DNA of 64,000 nt from Bacteroidota bacterium. GTDB taxonomy: Bacteria > Bacteroidota > Bacteroidia > 2-12-FULL-35-15. The DNA lies in assembly GCA_947449315.1 (NCBI GenBank), contig CANFRC010000007.1:1-64000 (forward strand), in the 5' to 3' direction. The notes beneath the pieces are model-generated. The model saw only the letters and a list, made by a program, of their open reading frames with translations, was not told the DNA's origin and searched no databases. The position numbers were made by a program, and so were the translations under genes. This document shows positions 1 through 9,726 of the stretch, one piece after another (position 1 is the first letter of the stretch; the number at the start of each line of letters is the position of its first letter).

Positions 1-348
<348 letters not shown>

Positions 349-464
349 CCCGTTAGCTTTCTTAATAAGCTTCGTATCTCTTAATTTATTGTTTTTATTA
401 TTGTTGTATTTTCTTTCTTTATTATGTCAATCTTATTATGTTTCGCTAAAACGAAACGATGATT

Positions 465-575
<111 letters not shown>

Positions 576-583
576 TTTAAATT

Positions 584-616
584 AGCCTCAATTCTTTACT
601 GAATTGAGGCTTTTTT
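584..616 (+). terminator. Rho-independent terminator of the rRNA operon
   Basis: GCCTCAATT (584-592) and AATTGAGGC (602-610) form a 9-bp stem followed by TTTTTT. It lies directly after the 5S gene. The right half also carries the TTG box of a promoter for the next gene, so the two signals are interlocked. Confidence 0.9.
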
Positions 617-636
617 ATTTTATAATGCTATTTTTG
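604..636 (+). promoter_or_regulatory. Bacteroidota-type promoter for the porin-like gene
   Basis: TTG at 604-606, 22 bases, then TATTTTTG at 629-636, which fits the TAnnTTTG -7 element. Initiation would be near 642, so a GTG at 636 would not be transcribed and the ATG at 657 is the likely start. Confidence 0.6.
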
Positions 637-656
637 TGAATAATCATTCCTATATT

Positions 657-2513
657 ATGCGAGGTAGTATCATCCAATTATTTATCCTTCTCTTATTTCC
701 ACTCCTTTCCTTTTCCGAAAATGGTGACTCCCTTCTTCTTTTTAAAAAAAATACAACAACTAAGTTTTTTACTGTAAACCAATTTGAATTCACTGATTCT
801 GTTAGTGAAGTAAATAATTCAATAACCGATTTTCAAAATTATCTAGAAAGAAACCATTTAGGTAATAGTGGATTACCTTTTAACTCCTTATTTTCTTCTC
901 CCTCTTCTGGTAGTGAAATTTTTAACTATTCGAAAAATAATTATCAGAATTACTTTTTTTCTCCTGAAAAGCTTAAGTATTATAATACGAGGACTCCTTT
1001 CACCGATTTGTTTTATATCATAGGTTCTAAAAAAGAACAGGATTTTAAAATGACCTTTTCTTATAATGTAAAGAAGAATTGGAATGTCACAGCTGATTTT
1101 TTTCGGATAAGATCTGTAGGGTTTTATTTCAGACAAAATACGGATGATAATTTTATTGCTCTTTCTTCTAATTATAAATCCACTACTAATAGGTATTGTA
1201 TTCTTGGTAGTTTAATCTATAATTCAGCAAAAAATTTCGAAAATGGCGGTATTACAAGTGATTCGCTGTTTGAGAATCAAAAGAATACTGATAAAGGATT
1301 GTCGGAGGTGAATTTAGCATCTGCAAAACGGAGTAATGAAAACAGAAGTTTCTTTATTAAACAGTATTTCAATTTTGGAAGAAAGGAAAATGATTCCGCT
1401 TCGTCAATTATTCCTAGTAGCCGAATCATCTTAAGTTCCTTATATGAGGATAATTATTTAAAATATCAGGATGAGAATCCTTCATCAGGATTTTATGCGA
1501 ATGTTTACAATGATTCTCTTCAAACTTATGATATGACAATTTATTCAAAGATTGAAAACGAATTAGTTTGGAAAAGGGTTGATAATAGACAGCATAAAGG
1601 CTTACATGATATGTTAGGGGTTGGATTTAGTTTGAAAGATCAACTAGTGAAAATAAAACAGAAAGAGATTGATTCGCTATTCAATAATGTAGTTGCTGGT
1701 GCTCAGTTTTTTAATACATATTCGAATAACAAATTTTCGTGGCTTATTTCAGGGAATTATTGTTTAAGTGGCTACAACAAGGACGATTATTTTGGAAATG
1801 CAGTATTAAAAAAAGGATTACTGGATAGTGGAAATGTGTTTGCTTTTTCGGTTTCCACAAAACAGCATGCTCCTGATTTTATTTATAATAACTATTCCTC
1901 TAATAATTTCAAATGGAATAATAATTTTCAAAAAGTTGGAGAGAATAGCATTCAATTATTTTTTAGTAGTAGAAAGTATTCTTTTTATACCGGATTTAAT
2001 TTTATTACCTATTCGAATCCTTTGTATTTTGATAATTATGCAATCTCGAAACAGTATGTTGGTGTAATACCTGTAATAGCAGCATTCTTGAAGAAGAATT
2101 TCTCTTTTCACAACTGGCATCTTAACAACAAAATAAATTACCAATATGTTCAAGATTCTTGTGTAATACGGTTGCCACAATTTGTTTTAGAACATTCGTT
2201 TTACTATGAAAATCAAGTGTTGAAAAATGCTGCTCGTATTCAGGTTGGAGTTTCTATGTTTTATACGTCATCCTATTTTGCAAATGCGTACATGCCTGCT
2301 ACGGCTCAGTTTTATTTGCAAGGCGAAAAAAAATACGGGAATTACCCATTTATCGATTTCTTCTTAAACGCTCAGGTTAAAAATATTCGAATATTTTTTA
2401 AAGTTGACCACTTGAATAGCGGCGTGATGGGAGATACATATATTCAAACCCCTGGAAATCCTATGAATGGAAGAGCATTTAAAATTGGGTTTTCCTGGAG
2501 ATTTTTTGATTAA
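657..2513 (+). CDS. Putative porin, outer-membrane beta-barrel protein
   Basis: A 618-residue protein with an N-terminal signal peptide (hydrophobic run IIQLFILLLFPLLSFS). The rest is rich in alternating aromatic/polar stretches typical of beta strands and ends in GFSWRFFD, an aromatic C-terminus common in outer-membrane barrels. It resembles the Bacteroidota 'putative porin' family (PF14121). Substrate is unknown. A GTG at 636 would add seven residues, but the -7 promoter box overlaps it, so I chose the ATG at 657. The stop codon abuts the end of the convergent DUF5916 gene with no base between. Family assignment is by recognition of overall pattern. Confidence 0.75.
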   Translation: MRGSIIQLFILLLFPLLSFSENGDSLLLFKKNTTTKFFTVNQFEFTDSVSEVNNSITDFQNYLERNHLGNSGLPFNSLFSSPSSGSEIFNYSKNNYQNYFFSPEKLKYYNTRTPFTDLFYIIGSKKEQDFKMTFSYNVKKNWNVTADFFRIRSVGFYFRQNTDDNFIALSSNYKSTTNRYCILGSLIYNSAKNFENGGITSDSLFENQKNTDKGLSEVNLASAKRSNENRSFFIKQYFNFGRKENDSASSIIPSSRIILSSLYEDNYLKYQDENPSSGFYANVYNDSLQTYDMTIYSKIENELVWKRVDNRQHKGLHDMLGVGFSLKDQLVKIKQKEIDSLFNNVVAGAQFFNTYSNNKFSWLISGNYCLSGYNKDDYFGNAVLKKGLLDSGNVFAFSVSTKQHAPDFIYNNYSSNNFKWNNNFQKVGENSIQLFFSSRKYSFYTGFNFITYSNPLYFDNYAISKQYVGVIPVIAAFLKKNFSFHNWHLNNKINYQYVQDSCVIRLPQFVLEHSFYYENQVLKNAARIQVGVSMFYTSSYFANAYMPATAQFYLQGEKKYGNYPFIDFFLNAQVKNIRIFFKVDHLNSGVMGDTYIQTPGNPMNGRAFKIGFSWRFFD

Positions 2514-4724
2514 TTAAATGTTGAACCAGTAGATTAATTTAATGACAAGCTCTCTGTTTTTCTTCCCAAAATTATAAGAATCATAATTATCTGTATATAC
2601 TAAATACAGATCCGACATCGGTTTAAATCGCCATTGTAACCTACTATTTATGTTTACGTTTTTAATTTGAGTATTGTATTGAACAAATGTTGTGAAGAAA
2701 ATACTTTTGGTAAAAGAAAGTTCTATCCGTGGACCTATCAACGTGATGTAAGCGTTGGAATAAGGCTTTGGAAGTCGGATCTCATTTTGTGAAAAGGCAA
2801 GTGCAAATATTCCCCAAGGTTGTTTTCTGAAATCCAATTCTCCGCTGTAGGTGAATTTGGTTCCATTATAGAAAGTTCCATAATCGAACGTTATATTTCC
2901 AAACAAGTGTTTTATTGAACTTGATGTATAGCTGAGTGTAATATTATCAAAATAATAATTTCCTGCTGGTATAGCTGTCTTTCCTGTAAAGGAAACATCC
3001 AATGGGTATCTCAATTTACTGTAGTTGTTTTTTCCTTTTAAAGTAATATTGCTTGCGTTCTGAAAGTTAATATAATAGCCTATCTGATTAATATATTCAG
3101 TCGTCTTGATGGAAGAGTCTAAATAATTACTTACATAACCTTCAATATAATGGTTGTTAATGATCTTGGACCTTGGATAAAACTTATACCTTGCTGAAGG
3201 TTCGAACCGAAGATATGATTCAGTCACTGTTTTTCCGGTGGTTGGATTGTAATTATATATTCTTGGTACAAATCCTATTTCAGCCATATAGTTTTTTTCG
3301 ACATATTCATGATTCCATTCGAATGAAAATTTAGGAGTTGCGTAGCTTAGAAATGTAGCATTTGCTGAAGAATAAGCCTCCTGATGAGGCGTAAAAGCCT
3401 TGTGATAAAAAGCTTTTCCAAACCATTTATTATCTTTTGATTGTAAGTTATAATCAATTCCAACAACACGATTGTATGATGCATAGTTTATACCTTTTGT
3501 TGTTGCTTCTTGTCGGTTAACAAAGATGACTGCTATATTGGATCGTTTGAAAACATTTCGTGAAATTGCAGCAACAGAATAATTTTGACTTTCTAATCCT
3601 AATTCATGCTTGTGTTCGGTTTGCATATTCATGATACCGATCCTCCAGTTTTTATTGATATTTCCACTTAATCTGAATCCACCAATAATAGGAATGATCT
3701 GCCCTTTGAATAATCCAATATTCCTGGAGAAAAAGGGCCGTATTTGTGTAAAACCAAATCGGTCGAAAAGGTCGCTGTTTTCGATAAAAAAAGATCTTCG
3801 TTCAGGAAAAAAAATGCTGAATCGGGAAAGGTTGGTTACTTGTCTGTCAACTTCTACTTGAGAAAAATCAGGGTTGATTGTTACATCTAAGTTTAGAGAA
3901 CTTGTAACAGCAATTTTAGCATCTAAACCTCCATTGTATTTGTATTGGGCTTCTTTTTGTGAAATATAATCCCTCGAAGTACTGCCTGTTAAATAGGGGA
4001 TAATCGCAACATTCACACCCGCTTTTTTAGGTGCTACATCCCAATTAAGATCACCTGTGAATGCTAAAGATGCAACATTAAAATTTCTGGGTACGGGAGA
4101 CCAAGAAGAATTTTCATTTCGTTTGAGATCATTTCTGGAAAAGTTAATGTGCCAATTGCTTATTCCATTTTTATAACGAAGTGTTTTAAAGGGAATAGCC
4201 ATTTCAACAGTCCAACGATCGGAATAATGTTTTACTTTCGAGTACCATTTGCTATCCCAAATAGTTGTAACACCTTGTCCGCCACCATTTGAAATTAAAC
4301 CTTCTCTTTGAACTCCTAGCGGATTTACTCCAAAACAAAATCCATTTGTTTTATCATTTATTGGATCTATGTATACAGCAAAAGCATCATTTATAGGATA
4401 GGAGAAATCTCGTTTTAAAGACTGAACAATATAATTGCCTATTAAATCATCAAAACAGTTTGCTGCTATATAAATAAATTCATCATCATATGTGACACGA
4501 ACTTCTGTTTTTGTTTTTGCGTAAGAAGTATCGGAAGGGAAGATCTCAAAAAAGTTGTCTGCAACATCCGCTACTTGCCAATCGGGCTCATTGATATCGC
4601 CATCAAGTATTATTTTCGCAGTAGCTTTTTTTATTGATAAGGTAGGGGTTTCTTTTTTTGTTTGTGAATAAACAGTATTTAGTAATAAAAAGAAAAATAG
4701 GGTAAGCTTTAAACGCGACATCAT
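2514..4724 (-). CDS. DUF5916 protein with N-terminal CBM9-like domain and C-terminal barrel
   Basis: A 736-residue protein with a signal peptide ending near VYSQ. Residues ~30-200 resemble a family 9 carbohydrate-binding domain (LDGDINEPDWQVADVA, then VTYDDEFIYIAANCFD), as expected at the start of DUF5916 proteins. The remainder, including FSRFSIFFPERRSFFIEN-like text near residue 300, matches DUF5916 and looks like a large outer-membrane barrel ending in LIYWFNI. Role unknown; CBM9-like domains suggest glycan contact, which is inference. It is monocistronic and convergent with the porin-like gene. A TACCTTTG -7 box lies ~20 bases upstream of the start. Confidence 0.85.
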   Translation of the reverse strand: MMSRLKLTLFFFLLLNTVYSQTKKETPTLSIKKATAKIILDGDINEPDWQVADVADNFFEIFPSDTSYAKTKTEVRVTYDDEFIYIAANCFDDLIGNYIVQSLKRDFSYPINDAFAVYIDPINDKTNGFCFGVNPLGVQREGLISNGGGQGVTTIWDSKWYSKVKHYSDRWTVEMAIPFKTLRYKNGISNWHINFSRNDLKRNENSSWSPVPRNFNVASLAFTGDLNWDVAPKKAGVNVAIIPYLTGSTSRDYISQKEAQYKYNGGLDAKIAVTSSLNLDVTINPDFSQVEVDRQVTNLSRFSIFFPERRSFFIENSDLFDRFGFTQIRPFFSRNIGLFKGQIIPIIGGFRLSGNINKNWRIGIMNMQTEHKHELGLESQNYSVAAISRNVFKRSNIAVIFVNRQEATTKGINYASYNRVVGIDYNLQSKDNKWFGKAFYHKAFTPHQEAYSSANATFLSYATPKFSFEWNHEYVEKNYMAEIGFVPRIYNYNPTTGKTVTESYLRFEPSARYKFYPRSKIINNHYIEGYVSNYLDSSIKTTEYINQIGYYINFQNASNITLKGKNNYSKLRYPLDVSFTGKTAIPAGNYYFDNITLSYTSSSIKHLFGNITFDYGTFYNGTKFTYSGELDFRKQPWGIFALAFSQNEIRLPKPYSNAYITLIGPRIELSFTKSIFFTTFVQYNTQIKNVNINSRLQWRFKPMSDLYLVYTDNYDSYNFGKKNRELVIKLIYWFNI

Positions 4725-4742
4725 CTCAAATTTGAATTAAAT

Positions 4743-4750
4743 CAAAGGTA
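4743..4750 (-). promoter_or_regulatory. -7 element (TACCTTTG) for the DUF5916 gene
   Basis: CAAAGGTA on the + strand reads TACCTTTG toward the gene starting at 4724, a good match to TAnnTTTG. No TTG at the usual distance was found, so this is a partial promoter call. Confidence 0.4.
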
Positions 4751-4894
4751 CTAAAAACACAATATTATTCTATTAATATAATTTTAAAGAATCAATTAAT
4801 TGACTTTAATTAGTAAAAGGCGGATATGACTTTAAGAAAATGGTTTCGAGCAAAACGAACATGACAGGTTTCTAGATCAACCCACTTCATATAA

Positions 4895-6163
4895 TTAGGT
4901 TTTTTGTTTTTTCTTTTTTGCTGCAGGAAACAATATATTATTCAAAATGAGTCTGTATCCTGGAGAATTTGGATGAAGACTTAGATCTGTTGGAGGGTCC
5001 TCCACACGGTGTTGGTAATCTTCTGGGTCGTGGCCACTAAAGAATGTAAACGTCCCTTTTCCATACTCACCATGAATGTAGCGGGCTTCGTTGGCTGCTT
5101 TATTTTCACCTAAAATTAATACGTTAGGTTTTATATACGTTTTATCGAAGCCAACGGTTTGTCCCCAAAAGCCTTTTATTATTTGTTCATGATTCTGACA
5201 CAGCATGGTTGGAATTACATCCCATTTTGCAGAATATTCGAATAAAGTAAATAAGTCGTTTGTTTTGGTAATTCCGTATTTCTGTTGACGGGTATTGTAG
5301 GTATCAATGTTTGATTTAGCATATTCAGAGGGATTAGTGCTTAATGTAAAATTGGTGAATGCAAATGTTTTAGAAAAATCAAGTTTTTGATTGTAGTTAG
5401 ATGTCGTCCCATCACCATCAAACATACTTTCACAAATATCAAGACCATCAGCGGCAAGAGCAATATCATAGCTGTCAGGAGCTGAACACATGGCAAATAA
5501 AAATCCACCACCTGCTGTAAAGTCTCTGATTTTTTTTGCAACGGCCAATTTCATTTGGGAAACTTTTTCGTATCCTAGGGCATGTGCACTTGTTTCTAAC
5601 GTTTGTTGTTGTTCCTGATACCAAGCCGCGTTTCTGTAACCCGACCAGAAACGACCGTATTGCCCAGTAAAATCTTCGTGGTGTAAATGGAGCCAGTCGA
5701 ATGTAAGTAATTTATCTTTTAGAATATCTTCGTCATAAATTACTTCATAAGGGATTTCAGCATAGGTCAAAACCAGTGTTACTGCGTCGTCCCATGGTTG
5801 TTTCATTTTAGGTGAATACACCGCCACTTTCGGTGCTTTTTCAAGTTTCACGTCTTCCATGTTCACTTCTGGATTGGAGATCTCTGTGAGGATGGCTGTT
5901 GATTTTGCATCAGCAATAACTTCAAATGTAACGCCTCTGATGGTGCATTCACTTTCAATTTCTTTTACATCCTTTACCATAAAACTACCACCGCGATAAT
6001 TCAGCAGCCAATGTACTTCTAGGTCATGCTTTAGCACCCAATAGGCAACTCCGTATGCCTTCAGGTGATCCTTCTGATCCAGATTCATAGGGATAAGGAT
6101 ATAGGCCGCCTGAGAGAATGTAGCGATTATGTTGAAAAAAAAGAAGATAACAATTCGCTTCAT
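4895..6163 (-). CDS. Conserved periplasmic protein of the 'asparagine synthetase B' label family
   Basis: A 422-residue protein with a signal peptide (MKRIVIFFFFNIIATFSQA). Close Bacteroidota relatives are often labelled asparagine synthetase B, but I see neither an N-terminal Cys glutaminase nor an ATP-pyrophosphatase SGGxDS motif, and the protein is predicted exported, so that label looks wrong. The layout (KVAVYSPKMKQPWDDAVTL, FTAGGGFLFAMCSAPDSYD, YGKGTFTFFSGHDPED) recalls class I glutamine-amidotransferase/ThuA-like folds; catalytic function is unproven. The C-terminus is a lysine-rich tail. It follows dnaB by nine bases and is probably cotranscribed with it. Confidence 0.7.
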   Translation of the reverse strand: MKRIVIFFFFNIIATFSQAAYILIPMNLDQKDHLKAYGVAYWVLKHDLEVHWLLNYRGGSFMVKDVKEIESECTIRGVTFEVIADAKSTAILTEISNPEVNMEDVKLEKAPKVAVYSPKMKQPWDDAVTLVLTYAEIPYEVIYDEDILKDKLLTFDWLHLHHEDFTGQYGRFWSGYRNAAWYQEQQQTLETSAHALGYEKVSQMKLAVAKKIRDFTAGGGFLFAMCSAPDSYDIALAADGLDICESMFDGDGTTSNYNQKLDFSKTFAFTNFTLSTNPSEYAKSNIDTYNTRQQKYGITKTNDLFTLFEYSAKWDVIPTMLCQNHEQIIKGFWGQTVGFDKTYIKPNVLILGENKAANEARYIHGEYGKGTFTFFSGHDPEDYQHRVEDPPTDLSLHPNSPGYRLILNNILFPAAKKKKQKT

Positions 6164-6172
6164 GGTTTAAGT

Positions 6173-7714
6173 TTAGAAAGGCTGATCTTCTTCAATGTCA
6201 TTCATTTTTGATCCACGGATAACAGCGTTTGACGGATTGTCGAAATCGTTAGAAGGAGAAAGACGGTTACTTGTTGAACCATAATCCACATTCTGATCCA
6301 GAATGTCGAGGTCGGTAAATTTGGTGAACTGACCGATATAACGAGTTTTAGCAGAATCAACCGGACCGTTACGATGTTTTGCAATAATAAGCTCGGCCAT
6401 ACCGATGGTGGAAGCACCATTTTCATCTTCTGTGATATTGTAGTATTCAGGTCGGTGAATGAACATGACCATGTCGGCATCCTGCTCGATCGCACCAGAT
6501 TCACGTAAATCGGAAAGTTGTGGTCGTTTATCTCCTCCGCGGGTTTCAACAGCACGACTCAACTGAGAAAGTGCGATCACCGGAATTTCTAACTCTTTTG
6601 CCAATCCTTTCAATGAACGCGAGATGGTTGCAATTTCCTGTTCTCGATTTCCTTTTCCTTCGCCACCTGCAGTCATCAACTGAAGGTAATCCACTATAAT
6701 CAATTCAATATTGTATTGTTCTTTTAATCGTCTTGCTTTAGCACGTAATTCAAAAACAGAAAGTCCGGGAGTATCATCAATAAAAAGTGGGGCTTCTGCC
6801 AGTTTTTTTATCTTATCATTTAATTGTTGAAACTCATAATCTTCTAAATTTCCTTTTTTTAATTTATCGGAAGACAGTTCCGATTCACTTGCAATAAGAC
6901 GTGTTACTAACTGCAAAGATGACATCTCTAGCGAGAAGATAGCAACAGCTTTGTTGAAATCAACAGCCGCATTACGCGCCATTGTTAACACCAATGCAGT
7001 TTTACCCATTGCAGGACGAGCAGCAATAATTACCAGGTCGGATTTTTGCCAACCCGATGTTAAGCGATCTAATGATGTTAAGCCGGATGCAACACCTGAA
7101 AAATTTCCTTTGTTGTTTTTTGTGATCTCGATTTGATCAATTGCTTTACGGATGAGCGTACTCATTTTGTCGTAATTCTTTTTGATATTCCCTTCAACGA
7201 TAGAAAATAAATTTTTCTCCGCATTATCAAGCAGGTCGAAAACGTCAGAGCCGTCTTCATAGGCATCATTGATGGTTTTTGTGGAAATACGAATCAATTC
7301 ACGTTGAATGAATTTTTGTGCAACGATACGTGCATGGAATTCAGCATTTGCTGCAGAAGCCACACGGTTTGTAAGTTGCGTGATGTAATAGGCTCCACCT
7401 ACCAGATCCAACTCACCTGTTTTTTTTAATTCCTGCGTAACAGTAAGAATATCGACTGGTTCGGAGCGGGTAAATAATTGTTCAATGGCATGAAAGATCC
7501 TTGAATTAGAATCCTTATAAAAACTCTGAGGTTTTAAAATATCAATAACATTGGTTAAAGCGTCTTTTTCCAGCATTAATGCTCCTAATACGGCTTCTTC
7601 CAATTCAACTGCTTGTGGGGGCATTTTTCCAATGTCCATCAACTGCTGATTGGCATTAGCTTTTGTTACTCTTCCTCTTGAAGATATATTGTTTTTTGTA
7701 GTAAAATCCGTCAT
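6173..7714 (-). CDS. dnaB: Replicative DNA helicase DnaB
   Basis: A 513-residue hexameric replicative helicase that unwinds DNA at the fork. It has the DnaB N-terminal domain (LEEAVLGALMLEKDAL near residue 38) and the RecA-like C-terminal domain with Walker A (RPAMGKTA, ~233-240), Walker B (LIIVDYLQLM) and the SRSLKGLAKEL region. Length is normal for Bacteroidota. It is the first gene of a likely two-gene unit with the downstream periplasmic protein. A TAAATTTG sequence (7719-7726, minus strand) lies only a few bases before the ATG, so if it is the -7 element the message is nearly leaderless or starts at a later ATG (residue 25). Confidence 0.97.
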   Translation of the reverse strand: MTDFTTKNNISSRGRVTKANANQQLMDIGKMPPQAVELEEAVLGALMLEKDALTNVIDILKPQSFYKDSNSRIFHAIEQLFTRSEPVDILTVTQELKKTGELDLVGGAYYITQLTNRVASAANAEFHARIVAQKFIQRELIRISTKTINDAYEDGSDVFDLLDNAEKNLFSIVEGNIKKNYDKMSTLIRKAIDQIEITKNNKGNFSGVASGLTSLDRLTSGWQKSDLVIIAARPAMGKTALVLTMARNAAVDFNKAVAIFSLEMSSLQLVTRLIASESELSSDKLKKGNLEDYEFQQLNDKIKKLAEAPLFIDDTPGLSVFELRAKARRLKEQYNIELIIVDYLQLMTAGGEGKGNREQEIATISRSLKGLAKELEIPVIALSQLSRAVETRGGDKRPQLSDLRESGAIEQDADMVMFIHRPEYYNITEDENGASTIGMAELIIAKHRNGPVDSAKTRYIGQFTKFTDLDILDQNVDYGSTSNRLSPSNDFDNPSNAVIRGSKMNDIEEDQPF

Positions 7715-7842
7715 ACCACAAATTTACCAAAAATTAAAAGATTCTCCATGGAAATATAATTTTAAACACTCCATAAACATCTTATTAACATTATTTAGGA
7801 TCGACTCTGGCTATTATTAGCGTAATTGTTTAACTTTATAAT

Positions 7843-9150
7843 ATGATTGTTGTGCAAAAAAAATATTTTACGCTGATCGGTTTGTTGCTTTTATTTCTTC
7901 TTTCCTGTAAAAAGGATAGTGATGGAAAAAGCCCTTTGGTGATATTTAATACACCGCACGAAAACCAAACGTATGCTGTTTATGATTATGTGACTGTAAA
8001 TGCATCCGTTAGTGACGAAACAAAATTAACCTCCCTTTCTGTGAGCTTATTGGATGCGCAGGAAGTTCCTGTTCATGTCACTATTCCGGTTTCCGTTTCC
8101 GCTAATTCCATGACCCTTAATTTACTGTATGATCTCGATAATATCCATTTGGAAAGCGGTACTTATTATATTCTTATCACTGCTTCAGATGGAACGAATG
8201 ATACACATGCTTATCAGAAGATAGGGATCATTTCGGTTCCAAAAGTGTTGAGCAAAGTATATGTGACCAGCAAAACATCTGCTTCTCAAACTAATTTGTC
8301 GGTTATTGACAGTGCTTTTACTTCCATTATTCCGGTCCATAGTTTTTTTGGTGATCATATAGGTTCTTCTGTGAGTAGCTATTATCAGCAAGCTTATATG
8401 TGCGGAAACTACACTGGGAATTTTTCTGGACTAGAGCTTAGTAATAATAATGTGAAATTTTCTATTGCTCCTTTCGTTTCACCGAATCCTTATTTCACCG
8501 GTTTTTATACTGATGATAAAATAAATTATGTAAGTCGTTATGATGGTAATATAAAAGGATACAACTATTTAGGGAATATTACTTTTGGTGCAACTGCTAT
8601 TGCAGGTTATTATTCGGAACATATTTGTTTTAACAATGGATGCTTAATTTCTGAGCAGCAGGATAAAACTGCTGCAACAAAAATGCTTACAACTTATTAT
8701 TCCACTAACACTATTGAAAAAAATTGTTTGCTTAATCAGGATGTTGTTGCTTTTTGCGAAAAAGATTACGCCAATGTTTTTGTTTTCGGAAACGCAGGCG
8801 GGCAAGGTGTTATTCAGTTGTTCGACAGAGTGAATAATAATTTGTGGAGTCCTTATCCTTTTCCTTTAGCAACAGGTGCTATTTTAAGTGCGCTGAAGAT
8901 CAATGCGGATACCTATCTGATCGGTCATTCAAATGGGACAATCTACCGCTACAATTATTCTTTCAATAGTTTAACGACTTATTTAACAGGTTATACCGCT
9001 ATTCAATTGAAATATGATGATTTGAATGATGAGCTTTATGTCGTAGAAGCAAATAAGATTAGTTCATTCAGCTATACCGCCGCATCGTTTAATCATTCAG
9101 TAATCTCACCGGAAACTATTTTAGGGATTAACTTATTGTACAACCGATAA
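7843..9150 (+). CDS. Putative lipoprotein, Ig-like N-terminus and propeller-like C-terminus
   Basis: A 435-residue protein with a lipobox LLSC (Cys22) after a hydrophobic leader, so probably attached to the outer membrane. After the Cys comes KKDSDG, the charged spacer usual for exported Bacteroidota lipoproteins. Residues ~30-120 look like an Ig/cadherin-like domain (PHENQTYAVYDYVTVNASVSD). The rest has repeated beta segments (VYVTSKTSASQTNLSVID, YNYLGNITFGATAIAGYYSE) compatible with a beta-propeller. No enzyme motif seen and the family is not recognised. Convergent, with one base between stops, with the gene at 9152. Confidence 0.7.
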   Translation: MIVVQKKYFTLIGLLLLFLLSCKKDSDGKSPLVIFNTPHENQTYAVYDYVTVNASVSDETKLTSLSVSLLDAQEVPVHVTIPVSVSANSMTLNLLYDLDNIHLESGTYYILITASDGTNDTHAYQKIGIISVPKVLSKVYVTSKTSASQTNLSVIDSAFTSIIPVHSFFGDHIGSSVSSYYQQAYMCGNYTGNFSGLELSNNNVKFSIAPFVSPNPYFTGFYTDDKINYVSRYDGNIKGYNYLGNITFGATAIAGYYSEHICFNNGCLISEQQDKTAATKMLTTYYSTNTIEKNCLLNQDVVAFCEKDYANVFVFGNAGGQGVIQLFDRVNNNLWSPYPFPLATGAILSALKINADTYLIGHSNGTIYRYNYSFNSLTTYLTGYTAIQLKYDDLNDELYVVEANKISSFSYTAASFNHSVISPETILGINLLYNR

Positions 9151-9151
9151 G

Positions 9152-9622
9152 CTATAGTCTTTCCATTTCATCTTTGTAATCGTATTGAAGATCTTCATGC
9201 AACTTTGAAAAAGCGGTTTGAATCTTATCTTTTTCTCGGTAATATAAATTGCTGATTACATTGCTGGAATCTAAATTGATACGTGCGGATTTAACTTTAG
9301 AACAAAAATAGATTCTTAATTCTATTTCTGTTTGTTTGTTGTCAGAATATTTAATGAATTTATTCATATTCCTGACCGTTTTTTGCAACCCTTTTTTTGT
9401 GGTATAGGTTGTCTGGCGGTTTATTTCATGAAACAAGTTGTCTATTTCCTTTTTTACATTTTCCACATATCTTTTTTCATCAATAGCGTCGAACAAAAGA
9501 TACGAGAGTAGTTCTTTATTTTCTTTTTTGTACTTCGCTATCCGCATACAAATTTCCTGCACTTGTTTGGGTTCAAGAGCTGTTAATTCTTTTTGTATCT
9601 GACTGATGGTCGCGGATTTCAT
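9152..9622 (-). CDS. Conserved hypothetical protein, helical
   Basis: A 156-residue cytoplasmic protein without signal peptide or membrane segment. It is strongly helical and charged (KEIDNLFHEINRQT; KTVRNMNKFIKYSD). No motif recognised. The start ATG gives a compact reading frame with codon use like its neighbours. It shares an intergenic region with the divergent GIN-domain gene. Confidence 0.65.
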   Translation of the reverse strand: MKSATISQIQKELTALEPKQVQEICMRIAKYKKENKELLSYLLFDAIDEKRYVENVKKEIDNLFHEINRQTTYTTKKGLQKTVRNMNKFIKYSDNKQTEIELRIYFCSKVKSARINLDSSNVISNLYYREKDKIQTAFSKLHEDLQYDYKDEMERL

Positions 9623-9726
9623 TTGTAAGTAAAACTAAATAAAAATTTGTAATGACCTGTAACTTTCTGTTCAACTATCCGTCCCATCCATAAAATCAGC
9701 TTTGCACATTCATTAAACCTTAAAAA

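Noticed and set aside
361-464. tRNA in the 23S-5S spacer
   Set aside because: No cloverleaf or TPsiC text; only AT-rich spacer with one small hairpin.
4895-6163. Naming this gene asnB
   Set aside because: No Cys2 glutaminase, no synthetase ATP motif, and an export signal is present.
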